DNA of 64,000 bases from Microbacterium sp. TPD7012 (GCF_003075395.1 NZ_QDFV01000004.1:479668-543667), one strand, 5' to 3'; positions 14,510-23,763 are shown, numbered from the stretch's first letter. Program-made: numbers and translations. The notes: a model not told the origin generated them from the letters alone.

Positions 14510-16297
14510 GTGGGAGATTCTCGCAGCGATCGTGAGCTCCTCCGTGCGCTCCGAGACGGTGACCAGTCGGCGTACGCCGTGCTGTGGGAGCGCCACATCG
14601 GCGCGGCGCTCCGATACGCGCACCGCCTGTTCCCCTCGCACGCGGAGGATCTCGCCTCCGAGGCGCTCCTCGCCGTCTACCAGCAGGTGACGACGACGAG
14701 CGCCGGGCCCGAGTTCGCCTTCCGCTCGTATCTCAAGGCCGTGATCCGCAACACCGCGATCCGGTGGCGCAAGGACGCCGACCGCATCGACGACACCGTC
14801 GAGGCCGACCGCCCCCACTTCCGCGACGCCCTCAGCCTCGTCGAACGGGAGTCGAACGCCCAGCAGTTCCTCGGAGCGTTCCAAGAGCTCCCGGAGCGGT
14901 GGCAGCGCGTGCTGTGGCTCACGGAGGTCGCCGACGTGCCCCGCCCCGAGATCGCGCGTGAGCTCGGCATCAAGCCGAACGCCGTCTCCGCCCTGCAGCG
15001 CCGCGCACGCACCGGTCTCAAGCTGAACTGGCTCACGTCGCAGATCCCGCTCGCGCTGCGCGACGACGAGGCGCATGCCGCCCGCCTCTTCCCCCGACAC
15101 CTGACCGATCCGCTCGACCACACCGTGGCGCGCGAGGTGAATGACCATGTGTCGTCCTGCAGCGAATGCGGAGAACTGCTCCTCGACATGCGCAGCGACG
15201 CCCGCCGTCTGCAGGGTGTCACCCTGTCCGCTGTCGGATTCGGCGCCCTCGGGGTCGTCCTTCCGGCCACGGGAGCCCTCGCCCCCGGCACCACCGCTGC
15301 TGCGGTGGGCCTGATCGCGGCCGGTACCGGTGTCGGGATCACGAGCCTTCTCGCCGGCGGCATCGGCGTGCTCACGATCAGCGGCCTTCTGCTCGGACCG
15401 CTGTTCTTCCCCGGGGACGCTCCGGTCGCCTCCTCGGCCCCGATCGCCGCGACCGAGCGCACGTCCACCGCGCCGCCCCCTGTCACCGGCGTCGGAACGC
15501 CCGGAGGCATCGAGGTGGTGCCGATCCCGTCCAGTCCGCGGCCGACGGTCCGTACGGGGCGCTGGATCGACGACCCCGCGATCGACTCGGTCGATCTGGT
15601 CAACGACCCCGACGCCCCGGCACCGATCACCCCGACGGCGCCGGGGACGGCACCGGGAACCACCCCCGGGCCGGGATCGGGCGCCGGACTGACCCCGGGA
15701 CTGGTCACCCCCTCGACGTCGTCCGGATACCTCGCGCCGGTGCTGGCGGGCACCGCGACGCCAGGGTCCACGGTCGGCGTCGACGTCGCGGGTGCGCGCT
15801 ACACCCCCGCAGTGGCGGACGACGGCTCGTGGTCTTTCGATCCCCGCGCCCTCGAGCTGCCCGCCGGCACCTACGACTATCAGGCCTGGGCCTTCGACGA
15901 AGACATCCAGTCGCCCGCGATGGCCGGAAGCTTCACGATCCTTCCCATCGTCATCGAGGGCTTCGAGAACATCACCGGCATCGAGGACATGGACGTGACG
16001 GAGGCCAGCACCACCGGCCTGGTCATCGCCGCCACGGGACCGGCGAACGGGTCGATCTACATCACGAGCATCGAGGGGCATTCGGCGCTGATCCCCCTCG
16101 ACAGCACCGGGCACGCGATCAAGCGACTCCGCATGCACTCCCAGGGCTGGTACTGGTTCACCTTCCGGGCGCTGGATGCCGACGGCTACTGGGGCCCGCC
16201 GGACGAGCACCCCCTCGATGTGTGGGATCCGGACGTCATCTTCGATCCCTGGGGCCCCGACCCCGCGGAGATGACCTTCGACATCAGCGACCCCTAG
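14510..16297 (+). CDS. ECF sigma factor fused to zinc-finger anti-sigma, membrane and extracellular domains
   Basis: 595 residues from GTG 14510, chosen for GGAGAGGGAG just upstream; an in-frame GTG at 14366 would add 48 basic, unstructured residues. Residues 1-175 are a complete ECF sigma factor (region 2 around DLASEALLAVYQ, region 4 around LGIKPNAVSALQRRA). A zinc-finger anti-sigma motif follows (H213-x3-C217-x2-C220), then two or three hydrophobic segments (about 238-300), a Pro/Thr/Gly linker, and a beta-rich extracellular part with an Ig-like unit. Sigma and its inhibitor are thus one membrane protein, which would have to be cut, or signal in place, to work. It sits downstream of the adhesin operon and may control it. 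Confidence 0.85.
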   Translation: MGDSRSDRELLRALRDGDQSAYAVLWERHIGAALRYAHRLFPSHAEDLASEALLAVYQQVTTTSAGPEFAFRSYLKAVIRNTAIRWRKDADRIDDTVEADRPHFRDALSLVERESNAQQFLGAFQELPERWQRVLWLTEVADVPRPEIARELGIKPNAVSALQRRARTGLKLNWLTSQIPLALRDDEAHAARLFPRHLTDPLDHTVAREVNDHVSSCSECGELLLDMRSDARRLQGVTLSAVGFGALGVVLPATGALAPGTTAAAVGLIAAGTGVGITSLLAGGIGVLTISGLLLGPLFFPGDAPVASSAPIAATERTSTAPPPVTGVGTPGGIEVVPIPSSPRPTVRTGRWIDDPAIDSVDLVNDPDAPAPITPTAPGTAPGTTPGPGSGAGLTPGLVTPSTSSGYLAPVLAGTATPGSTVGVDVAGARYTPAVADDGSWSFDPRALELPAGTYDYQAWAFDEDIQSPAMAGSFTILPIVIEGFENITGIEDMDVTEASTTGLVIAATGPANGSIYITSIEGHSALIPLDSTGHAIKRLRMHSQGWYWFTFRALDADGYWGPPDEHPLDVWDPDVIFDPWGPDPAEMTFDISDP

Positions 16298-16359
16298 ACG
16301 CGCGTCGCAACACGCCGTCATGAGGGAATGCCTCATCGGGGCGGGCCGTTGTCCCGAGG

Positions 16360-17313
16360 ATGACTCGTATCGGAACCAGTGACCTCTCCGTCTTCCCGCT
16401 CTCTCTCGGGGGCAACGTGTTCGGCTGGACGGCCGACCGCGACGCCTCCTTCGCCGTTCTCGACGCCTTCGTCGCGGGTGGCGGCGGCTTCATCGACACG
16501 GCCGATTCCTACAGCTCCTGGGTGCCGGGCAACGCGGGAGGGGAGAGCGAGACGATCGTCGGCGCGTGGCTCGCCTCGCGGAAGCCTGCGGACGTCGTCG
16601 TCGCGACCAAGGTGAGTCAGCACCCCGACTTCCGCGGCCTCTCGGGAGCGAACGTGCGCAAGGCCGCCGAGGCATCGCTCGCACGGCTGGGCCTCGACAC
16701 GATCGACCTGTACTACGCGCACTTCGACGACGAGTCGGTGCCCCTGGAGGAGACCGTCGCCGCCTTCGGACAGCTCGTGACCGACGGCCTGGTGCGCCAC
16801 GTCGCGGTGTCGAACTACACCGCGGAGCGCATCCGCGAGTGGATCGGCATCGCGGATCGCCTCGGCGTGTCCCGCCCGGTCGCCGTGCAGCCGCACTACA
16901 ACCTCGTGCATCGCAATGTCGTCGAGGAGACGATCATCCCGGTCGCCCAGGAGTTCGGCCTCGGCCTGGTCCCGTACTACTCCCTCGCCAGCGGATTCCT
17001 CACCGGCAAGTACCGCTCGACGGATGCTGCGGGTCAGGCGTCACCGCGTGCCCAGGGCGCCGCGAAGTACGCGACGGACGCGGGACTGCGCATCATCGAC
17101 GCGCTCGAGGAGATCGGGCAGGCTCACGGTGCATCTGTCGCGGCGACGTCGCTCGCCTGGCTGCGGGCGCAGCCGACCGTCGTCGCGCCGATCGCGAGTG
17201 CCCGCACCGTCGAGCAGGTGCCGGATCTGCTCGCGGGCGGACGACTGGAGCTCGCGTCCGACGAGGTGGAGCAGCTGAACCGCGTCTCGGAGTGGACGCC
17301 CGCTCAGGCCTGA
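16360..17313 (+). CDS. aldo/keto reductase
   Basis: 317 residues, a full TIM barrel with the catalytic tetrad visible: D and Y in FIDTADSYSSW (Asp 47, Tyr 52 region), K in VVATKVS and H in LYYAHFDD. The C-terminal IASARTVEQV segment is the NADP(H)-binding signature. It would reduce aldehydes or ketones with NADPH in the cytoplasm; the substrate cannot be told. Transcribed alone, convergent with the response regulator at 17341. ATG 16360 has GAGG upstream. Confidence 0.92.
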   Translation: MTRIGTSDLSVFPLSLGGNVFGWTADRDASFAVLDAFVAGGGGFIDTADSYSSWVPGNAGGESETIVGAWLASRKPADVVVATKVSQHPDFRGLSGANVRKAAEASLARLGLDTIDLYYAHFDDESVPLEETVAAFGQLVTDGLVRHVAVSNYTAERIREWIGIADRLGVSRPVAVQPHYNLVHRNVVEETIIPVAQEFGLGLVPYYSLASGFLTGKYRSTDAAGQASPRAQGAAKYATDAGLRIIDALEEIGQAHGASVAATSLAWLRAQPTVVAPIASARTVEQVPDLLAGGRLELASDEVEQLNRVSEWTPAQA

Positions 17314-17340
17314 GGCCGACGAGTCGGATGCGAGCTCGCG

Positions 17341-18018
17341 TCAGTCCTCTCCGACGAGCCCGAGGCGATGCGCGAGGATCACGGCGTGGATGCGATCGCG
17401 AGCGCCGAGCTTGGCCAGGACCCGCCCGACGTGGGTCTTGACGGTGGATTCGCCCACGTAGAGCGTCTGCGCGATCTCGGAGTTCGTGAGACCGCGGCCG
17501 ATGGCGAGGAACACATCGCGCTCGCGCTCGGTGAGGTCGGCGAGCCGGGCGGAGTCTGCGGGATCGGGTTCCGCCCGCGCGGTGCCGAGCTGCGGGGAGA
17601 CGTGCTGCAGCAGCATTCGCGTGATCCGGGGTGCGAGCGCCGCATCACCGCGATGCACCGCGTGGACGGCCGAGATCATCTCGTGGCGCTGCGCGTCCTT
17701 CAGCAGGAATCCGCTGGCACCCGCGCGGATCGCACCGAAAGCGTACTCGTCCAGGTCGAAGGTGGTGAGGACGAGGACCCTGGTCTGCGGATGCTCTCGC
17801 ACGATGGTCTCCGTCGCCGCGATGCCGTCGAGCCCCGGCATCCGGATGTCCATCAGCACCAGGTCGGGCGCGAGCGCGGCGACCTGGGCGATCGCGGCAT
17901 TCCCGTCGGCGGCCTCTCCGACGACGGTGATGCCGGGTTCCGCTTCGAGGACCATGCGGAACCCCACGCGGATCAGCTCCTGGTCGTCGACGAGGAGGAC
18001 TCTGATCGTCTCTGTCAT
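17341..18018 (-). CDS. NarL/LuxR-type response regulator
   Basis: 225 residues. The receiver domain has the acidic pair D11/D12, phospho-acceptor Asp in LMDIRMP (about residue 56) and K in FLLKDAQ; the C-terminal LuxR helix-turn-helix reads LTERERDVFLAIGRGLTNSEI. ATG 18018 overlaps the kinase stop (ATGA), so it is the partner of that kinase. Last gene of the ABC-ATPase/permease/kinase/regulator operon, so it probably controls this exporter in response to a membrane-active stress. Confidence 0.93.
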   Translation of the reverse strand: MTETIRVLLVDDQELIRVGFRMVLEAEPGITVVGEAADGNAAIAQVAALAPDLVLMDIRMPGLDGIAATETIVREHPQTRVLVLTTFDLDEYAFGAIRAGASGFLLKDAQRHEMISAVHAVHRGDAALAPRITRMLLQHVSPQLGTARAEPDPADSARLADLTERERDVFLAIGRGLTNSEIAQTLYVGESTVKTHVGRVLAKLGARDRIHAVILAHRLGLVGED

Positions 18019-19286
18019 GCGTTCTCCTCGTTCGGTGATGACGGGGCGGCGGACGCGGTGCCCGCCGCGGGGAGCTCGGCGTGCAGCACCCAGCGCCCGG
18101 AGCCGTCGGGGGCGGAGCGCAGGTCGCCGTTCACATGGGCGGCGCGCTCGGCGAGCCCGCGGAGCCCGAAGCCGTCGTTTCCGGTGGCCCCGCGCACGCC
18201 GTCGTTGACGATGTCGACCGTCACGGTCTCGGCGGTGTAGGCCACGCGCACGGCGATCGCCGTGGCGGTCGGCGCATGACGCATCGCGTTCGTCACGCCT
18301 TCCTGGACGATCCGGCCGATGGCGTGCGCGACGCCGGGAGCGACGACCGCGCTTCCGCTCACCGCGAGCGTGACGGGGAAGCCGGCGCGTTGCGCGGCCG
18401 TCACCGTGTCGCGCGGCGGCGTCGGCTCCATCGGAGTGAGCGGCAGCGGCGAATCGTCGGCGCGGAGCACGCCCAGCATCGATCGCATCTCCGTGAGAGC
18501 ACCCCGCGCGGTCTCCGCCGTGGCGGTCGCGGCCTTGCGCGCCTGCTCGGCATCCGGAGTCGCGGCCGCCCCTTCGGAGAGCGCCACGATGACCGTGAGG
18601 GAGTGCGACACGATGTCATGCATCTCGCGTGCAATGCGCGCACGCTCCGCGGATGCCGCCAGCTGCGCCTGCTGATCGCGCTCGACGAGGAGCTGCCGCG
18701 AACGATCGATGATGGCGGCGAGGTAGCGCTTGCGCTCGCCGACGTTGACCCCGACGAGGGTGCCGATCAGCCCGAGGACCACGACGCCGAGCACGGTGTC
18801 GACGCCGGTCTGGAGCGTGGCGACGCCGGTCAGCATCAGACACAGGGCGAAGAGCGTCAGAGCCGCCGATCCGATGCCGAAGCCGATCCATACCGCGCGG
18901 ACGGACCCGTACACGGCGAGGGCGTAGCACGCGAAGAGCGGGAACGGCGTGCTGCCGGGGTGCGGGAGGAGCATCAGCAGCATCTCCAACGCGAACGCCG
19001 TGACGAACGGGATGAGGGGATGCTGCCGTCGCCAGAACAGCGTCGCGGCGGCGGCGATGATGCAGATCGGGATGAGGAACGGCGGCGCCGTGTCGTCCGG
19101 CACCGGGGCATCCATGTCGACGATCCCCACGGTCGCAGTGGACAGCAGGAGGGTGATGCCGACGATCAGCACGTCGGCGACGACCGGATGCCGCGCCCAG
19201 AACCGTCGGAGGAGACCCGGGGCACGCGGAAGCCGCAGCTCCTCGTCCTCGCGGATCGAGTCGCTGCGGCTGCGCGTTCTGCTCAC
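18015..19286 (-). CDS. NarL-type sensor histidine kinase
   Basis: 423 residues: a cytoplasmic N-terminus, about six membrane segments (about 35-190), a HisKA_3 dimerisation helix with phospho-acceptor His in REMHDIVSHSL, and an HATPase domain (N box EGVTNAMRHA, G box DGFGLRGL). No large extracellular loop, so it senses within or near the membrane, as in antibiotic-sensing kinases. Nine bases separate it from the permease gene, and it overlaps its regulator by four. Confidence 0.92.
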   Translation of the reverse strand: MSRTRSRSDSIREDEELRLPRAPGLLRRFWARHPVVADVLIVGITLLLSTATVGIVDMDAPVPDDTAPPFLIPICIIAAAATLFWRRQHPLIPFVTAFALEMLLMLLPHPGSTPFPLFACYALAVYGSVRAVWIGFGIGSAALTLFALCLMLTGVATLQTGVDTVLGVVVLGLIGTLVGVNVGERKRYLAAIIDRSRQLLVERDQQAQLAASAERARIAREMHDIVSHSLTVIVALSEGAAATPDAEQARKAATATAETARGALTEMRSMLGVLRADDSPLPLTPMEPTPPRDTVTAAQRAGFPVTLAVSGSAVVAPGVAHAIGRIVQEGVTNAMRHAPTATAIAVRVAYTAETVTVDIVNDGVRGATGNDGFGLRGLAERAAHVNGDLRSAPDGSGRWVLHAELPAAGTASAAPSSPNEENA

Positions 19287-19295
19287 GGGCTGACT

Positions 19296-20102
19296 CTACG
19301 CGTCGCGCGTGCGGAGCACGGCCCACGCGGACAGCAACCCGGCGGCGACCCAGCAGGCGAGCGTCAGATAGGCGGCGGGGACATCGCTGCCCTCACCCGG
19401 GACGATGACGGTCTGCGCCGCGGCCACCGGCAGGTGCGAGGCGGCCTCCATGACCCAGCGCCCGGCTTCGCCGGCCAGGGCGAACATGCTCGCGACGATG
19501 GGCAGGACGAACAGCAGTCCGACGGTCGCGGCGATCGCACCCGCCCCGGATCGCAGGATGAAGCCGAACGCGACGCCGATGGTCGTGAACACGGCCATCG
19601 CCAGCGAGGCGACGATGATCGGGAGCGACGATGCGGACGGATCCGACCAGTCGATGCTCTGATCCCGGCCCGCGACGACAGCGGACACGACGACGGCGGC
19701 GATCCCGAAGATGATCAGCGACGACACGAACATCACGCCGGCGAGCACCACGGCCTTCGCGGCGAGGACCGAGCCACGGCCCGGGTTCGCGGTGAGCGTC
19801 GAGCGGATCATGCCGGTCGAGTACTCGCCGGTGACCGAGATCGCACCGAGGATGCCGGCGAGGAGCATCGTGAACTGGAACGGCGACACGACCGCCTGCA
19901 CGGGATCGAAGCCCGGGTCGGTCACGTTCTGGGCGATCAGGACGGCGATGGCGACGGTGAGCAGGCCGGTGATGCCGATCGACCACCAGGTGGATCGCAG
20001 GGTGGCGAGCTTGATCCACTCGCCATGGAGCGCGCGGACGAAGGTCAGTCGGTGGCGGGTGTCGACACGGTGCGGGGCGACAGCCGATTCCTGGACGGTC
20101 AT
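19296..20102 (-). CDS. ABC-2 type transporter permease
   Basis: 268 residues with six predicted membrane helices and the TGEYSTGMIRSTL segment typical of ABC-2 permeases of the bacitracin/lantibiotic-immunity and YydJ-like kind. ATG 20102 overlaps the ATPase stop (ATGA), so the pair form one exporter. Substrate unknown: drug, peptide or lipid. Confidence 0.9.
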   Translation of the reverse strand: MTVQESAVAPHRVDTRHRLTFVRALHGEWIKLATLRSTWWSIGITGLLTVAIAVLIAQNVTDPGFDPVQAVVSPFQFTMLLAGILGAISVTGEYSTGMIRSTLTANPGRGSVLAAKAVVLAGVMFVSSLIIFGIAAVVVSAVVAGRDQSIDWSDPSASSLPIIVASLAMAVFTTIGVAFGFILRSGAGAIAATVGLLFVLPIVASMFALAGEAGRWVMEAASHLPVAAAQTVIVPGEGSDVPAAYLTLACWVAAGLLSAWAVLRTRDA

Positions 20103-21010
20103 GAGATCTCCTTGGTCCGGTACTCGACGGCGTCGCCGGTGAGAGCGAGATACGCGTCCTCCAGCGATCCGGTGGTCGGGGTGAGCTCGTGCAGCGGGAT
20201 GCCGCGGGCGGCGGCCAGATCGCCGATCCGCGCGGCGGGGAGTCCGACGACATCGAGCAGATCGGGAGCCGAGCTCACGATCTCGACGTCCGGCCCGCCG
20301 ACGGCGGCGACGAGGTCGGCCGCCCGAGGGGTGCGCACGCGCACGGTGTTGGTCGTCCAGGCGCGGACGAGCTCGGGGAGCGGAGCGTCGGCGAGCACCT
20401 TGCCGCGGCCCATCACGATGACGTGGTCGGCGGTCTGCGCCATCTCGCTCATCAGGTGGCTCGAGAGCAGCACCGTGCGTCCTTCGGATGCCGCGTGCCG
20501 GACGAACTGGCGCACCCAGCGGACGCCCTCGGGGTCGAGGCCGTTGACCGGTTCGTCGAGGATCAGCGTGTGCGGGTCCCCGAGCAGCGCGGAGGCGATG
20601 CCGAGGCGCTGGCCCATGCCGAGCGAGAACTTGCCGGCGCGCTTGCGGGCGACGGAGCTGATACCTGCGAGATCGATCACCTCGTCGACGCGGGACGCCG
20701 GGATGCCGTGCGTCGCGGCCATCGCGCGGAGGTGGTTGCGGGCGGTCCGGCCGGTGTGCACGGCCTTGGCGTCGAGCAGCACGCCGACCTCGGTGAGCGG
20801 TGCGCGGAGCTTGCGGTACTCGCGGCCGGAGACCATCGCGCGGCCGGAGGTCGGACGGTCGAGTCCGACGATCATCCGCATGGTGGTCGACTTGCCGGCG
20901 CCGTTGGGGCCGAGGAAGCCCGTGACGCTGCCCGGCTGGATCGTGAACGACACGTCGTCGACGGCCGTCTTGTCTCCGAACCTCTTCGTGAGGCCTTCTG
21001 CTGTGATCAT
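20099..21010 (-). CDS. ABC transporter ATP-binding protein
   Basis: 303 residues from ATG 21010. Walker A (GPNGAGKST), ABC signature (FSLGMGQRLGIA), Walker B (LILDEP) and the switch His (LLSSHL) are all present; a C-terminal extension of about 80 residues is as in the BcrA/DrrA type. TAACGT lies 7 nt upstream of the ATG, so the mRNA seems leaderless; an upstream in-frame GTG (21019) would fall inside this -10. First gene of the exporter/two-component operon. Confidence 0.93.
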   Translation of the reverse strand: MITAEGLTKRFGDKTAVDDVSFTIQPGSVTGFLGPNGAGKSTTMRMIVGLDRPTSGRAMVSGREYRKLRAPLTEVGVLLDAKAVHTGRTARNHLRAMAATHGIPASRVDEVIDLAGISSVARKRAGKFSLGMGQRLGIASALLGDPHTLILDEPVNGLDPEGVRWVRQFVRHAASEGRTVLLSSHLMSEMAQTADHVIVMGRGKVLADAPLPELVRAWTTNTVRVRTPRAADLVAAVGGPDVEIVSSAPDLLDVVGLPAARIGDLAAARGIPLHELTPTTGSLEDAYLALTGDAVEYRTKEIS

Positions 21011-21117
21011 GTCGTCCACGTTACGGAGCGAGCACGATGTTCCGCGTCCTCCCTCGGTACCGTTCCCTCGGAGCGCGGGTCATCCCGGTGACGGATGCCG
21101 GTGGCTCGGCGCCGAGA

Positions 21118-21501
21118 TCAGTCGGCCGGTCGCCCGAAGGTCTGGGGGTCGACCGGGCGCTGCGCCCTCGGGAGCTTCTCGACGACGAGGAGGTACGACT
21201 CGGTCACGAGTTCCGTGACCAGGCCCTCCTCGAGCGACGAGCCGGGGGTGAGCGTGATCCAGTGCTTCTTGTTCATGTGGTACCCCGGGACGATGTCGGC
21301 GAACGTCTCTCGGAGAGCCTTCGCGTCGTCGGGCTGCGACTTGAGCGTGACACGCCCCGTGTCGTCCAGCGGCAGGAGGAGGAAGACGCGGCCCCGCACC
21401 TTGTACACGTCCCATTCGGGGCCGAACGGATTCTCGAGCGCCGAGCCGGGCAGCTCATCCGCGCGCCCGGCGGCGGCCGACGTCAGTTCCTGCGCATCCA
21501 C
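21118..21501 (-). CDS. MmcQ/YjbR-like protein
   Basis: 127 residues with the MmcQ/YjbR pattern: FGPEWDVYKVRGRVFLLL near the start, VTLKSQPDDAKALRE in the middle, HMNKKHWITL and a C-terminal VTESYLLVVEKLP helix. The family has a CyaY-like fold and is often called DNA-binding, without a settled role. It starts 3 bp after the SRAP gene and is probably co-transcribed with it. Confidence 0.88.
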   Translation of the reverse strand: MDAQELTSAAAGRADELPGSALENPFGPEWDVYKVRGRVFLLLPLDDTGRVTLKSQPDDAKALRETFADIVPGYHMNKKHWITLTPGSSLEEGLVTELVTESYLLVVEKLPRAQRPVDPQTFGRPAD

Positions 21502-21504
21502 GCG

Positions 21505-22158
21505 TCAGAACAGCCGTTCGGCGCGCTTGTCGTCGTTGCGCGGCTTCACCTGCACGCGATCGTCGAGGTCGGCGGCCGCGAGCAGCGCCTCGTCGACCAC
21601 CTCGCGGCCGGTGTCGGCCGTCAGCCATTCCCCGGCGAACGACGCCGGGACGAGCACCGGCATGCGATCGTGCACGCCGGCGAGGTGCTCCGGCGCCGGT
21701 CGCATCACGATCGAGTAGCAGGTGAACCACGCGACGTCGGCGGTGCGCCCCCGCTGGGTCACGGCCGCCATGCCGAACAGCGCGCCGTCGTCGACGAGGA
21801 ACTCATGCCACTGCCGGGACGGCTTCTGCATCTCGAACCAGCTCGTCGCCGGCACGATCGCGCGGGACTTCGCACTGCCGGGCCGGTCCTGCAGGCGCTC
21901 CGAGCGCGTGTTGATCGACGGGAACCTGGCGGGTTCGCCGTTCACGAGGTACCCCCACCACGCCGGCTCCAGCGTCGGCGCGGTCTCCGGCTGCACGATG
22001 ATCGGATTGAGGTTCCGCAGGTTCTTCCCGGTCGGACGCAGGGTCTCGCCGGCGTTCTCCTCGGCCCAGACGCGCAGGCCTTCCAGGACCGCGTCGTCGG
22101 CCGCGGCCAGAAGCTCTGCGTCGGTGAACCGGGGATCGAGACCATAGCTCGCGCACAT
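21505..22158 (-). CDS. SRAP-family abasic-site DNA-protein crosslink protein (YedK/HMCES)
   Basis: 217 residues beginning MCASYGL, so Cys2, exposed when Met is removed, is the residue that crosslinks abasic sites in single-stranded DNA. Also visible are the NPIIVQ strand, the E in ATSWFEM and the H of GVHDRMPV, all conserved in the family. TACGCT ends 6 nt before the ATG, so the transcript is probably leaderless. Co-transcribed with the MmcQ-like gene. No LexA box seen upstream. Confidence 0.93.
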   Translation of the reverse strand: MCASYGLDPRFTDAELLAAADDAVLEGLRVWAEENAGETLRPTGKNLRNLNPIIVQPETAPTLEPAWWGYLVNGEPARFPSINTRSERLQDRPGSAKSRAIVPATSWFEMQKPSRQWHEFLVDDGALFGMAAVTQRGRTADVAWFTCYSIVMRPAPEHLAGVHDRMPVLVPASFAGEWLTADTGREVVDEALLAAADLDDRVQVKPRNDDKRAERLF

Positions 22159-22230
22159 GTCGTCAGCGTAGCCGTGGCCGCCGACATCCGCCCGGTCTGC
22201 GGTCTTCCGCCGCTCGGGTAGTGTCGACAG

Positions 22231-23169
22231 GTGCCCGATACCCGCCGGCTTCCCGTGCCCCTGGCGCTCGGCGGCGCAGCAGCCATCGGCGTCATGACGG
22301 CGATCCAGGCCCGCATCAACGGCGTGCTCGGCGTGAAGGTCGACGACGGCGTCGTCGCCGGGCTGATCTCGTTCGCGGTCGGCCTCCTCGCCCTCGTCGT
22401 CGTGATCTCCTGCATCCCCTCGGCGCGTCGTGGCGTCGTGCGCCTCGTCGGCGGGATCCGACACGGGCGGATCCCGTTCTGGATGCTGCTCGGCGGCGCC
22501 TGCGGCGCCCTCACCGTCTCCACCCAGGGCCTGACCGCGGGAGTGCTGGGCGTCTCGCTGTTCACCGTCGGGGTCGTGGCCGGACAGACGCTGAACGGAC
22601 TGGTGCTCGACCGGATCGGCTTCGGCCCGGCCGGAGTCGTCGCGGTCACCCCCGGTCGCCTGGCCGGGGGAGCGCTCGCGCTCGCCGCGGTCGCGATCTC
22701 GCTCTCCGGCGACGTGCTCGCATCGGCGCCGCTGTGGATGCTGCTGCTGCCGTTCGCGACCGGCGTCGGCATCGCGTGGCAGGCGGCGACCAACGGACGG
22801 CTCGCGCAGAGGGTCGAGTCGCCCATCGCCGCCACGCTGATGAGCTTCATCGCCGGCACGATCGTGCTGGCCGCTGCCGCCGGAGTGAGCATCGCGGTCC
22901 GCGGGATGCCCGACGCTCCGCCGGCCGAGCCGTGGCTGTACCTGGGTGGTTTCCTCGGAGCCGCCTACATCCTCCTCGGAGCGTTCATCGTCGCGCACAC
23001 GGGCGTGCTCCTGATGGGGCTGGGGTCCGTGCTCGGGCAGCTCGTGACCTCGGTCGTGATCGACCTCTTCTGGCCGACGGCGGCGGGTCCCGCGCTCTGG
23101 CAGATCATCGCGATGGTGATCGTCGCCGTGGCATCCGTCGTCGTCGCGCGGATCCGGCCCCGGCGCTGA
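22231..23169 (+). CDS. DMT-superfamily membrane transporter (DUF606/YdcZ type)
   Basis: 312 residues in ten hydrophobic segments arranged as two five-helix halves, with the QARINGVLG motif near the start and a matching WQAATNGRLAQ in the second half, as in the duplicated YdcZ (DUF606) family. Substrate unknown. GTG 22231 follows TAGTGT by exactly six bases, pointing to a leaderless mRNA. Divergent from the SRAP gene. Confidence 0.85.
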   Translation: MPDTRRLPVPLALGGAAAIGVMTAIQARINGVLGVKVDDGVVAGLISFAVGLLALVVVISCIPSARRGVVRLVGGIRHGRIPFWMLLGGACGALTVSTQGLTAGVLGVSLFTVGVVAGQTLNGLVLDRIGFGPAGVVAVTPGRLAGGALALAAVAISLSGDVLASAPLWMLLLPFATGVGIAWQAATNGRLAQRVESPIAATLMSFIAGTIVLAAAAGVSIAVRGMPDAPPAEPWLYLGGFLGAAYILLGAFIVAHTGVLLMGLGSVLGQLVTSVVIDLFWPTAAGPALWQIIAMVIVAVASVVVARIRPRR

Positions 23170-23172
23170 CGA

Positions 23173-23763
23173 CTACTTCTTCTTCGCCTTCTTCGCCTTC
23201 TTCGCCGTCTTCTCGATCGGCTCGGTCCTCGCCGGCATGCGGGTCAGGAGCTTGCGGGCATCGACGGCCTTGCGCCGGCCCGGCTTGCGCCCGGCGGGCT
23301 TGCCGCCGACGTACAGCCAGCCGAGGAGCTCCTCGTTCTTCGCGAGTCCGTGCGCCTGGGCGACCGCCTTCGACCGCGTGTAGTGCCCGGTGCGCCAGAG
23401 GACGCCCCAGCCGGCCTCGTCGAGCAGCAGGCTCAGCGTGTGGGCGACGCCGGATGCGGTGGCCTCCTGCTCCCAGCGCGGCACCTTGTCGCTCTTGCGG
23501 TAGCTGGCCACCACCGCGATGAGCAGCGGCGCGCGAAGGGGCTTCGAGGACGGCGACTTGTCGCCTTCGGCCTTCGCGATCGCGGCGCCCAGCGCCTCGC
23601 GATCGGTGCCTCGCAGCTCGATCAGACGCCAGGGACGCAGCGAGGAGTGGTCGGCGACACGGCCGGCCGCGGCGACGAGGGTCACCAGCTCCTCGCGCGT
23701 CGGCGCGGTGTCATCGACCTTCGACCAGGACTGCCTGGCGCGAACGGCGTCGAGCGCGCTCAC
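23173..23763 (-). CDS. nitroreductase-family protein with Lys-rich tail
   Basis: 196 residues; the N-terminal RQSWSKVDDTAP and the DHSSLRPWRLIEL strand match FMN-dependent nitroreductases of the YdjA type. The centre (WEQEATASGVAHTLSLLLDEAGWGVLWRTG) is the FMN/dimer region. The last ~13 residues are almost all Lys/Ala (KKAKKAKKK), encoded by a tandem ttcttcgcc repeat on the plus strand, giving a positively charged tail of unknown use. GTG 23763 overlaps the msrB stop (GTGA). Confidence 0.87.
   Translation of the reverse strand: MSALDAVRARQSWSKVDDTAPTREELVTLVAAAGRVADHSSLRPWRLIELRGTDREALGAAIAKAEGDKSPSSKPLRAPLLIAVVASYRKSDKVPRWEQEATASGVAHTLSLLLDEAGWGVLWRTGHYTRSKAVAQAHGLAKNEELLGWLYVGGKPAGRKPGRRKAVDARKLLTRMPARTEPIEKTAKKAKKAKKK

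Noticed and set aside
18081..21218. 1045-codon plus-strand frame across the two-component and ABC operon
   Set aside because: Composition is that of a shadow frame, and four recognisable overlapping genes lie on the minus strand.
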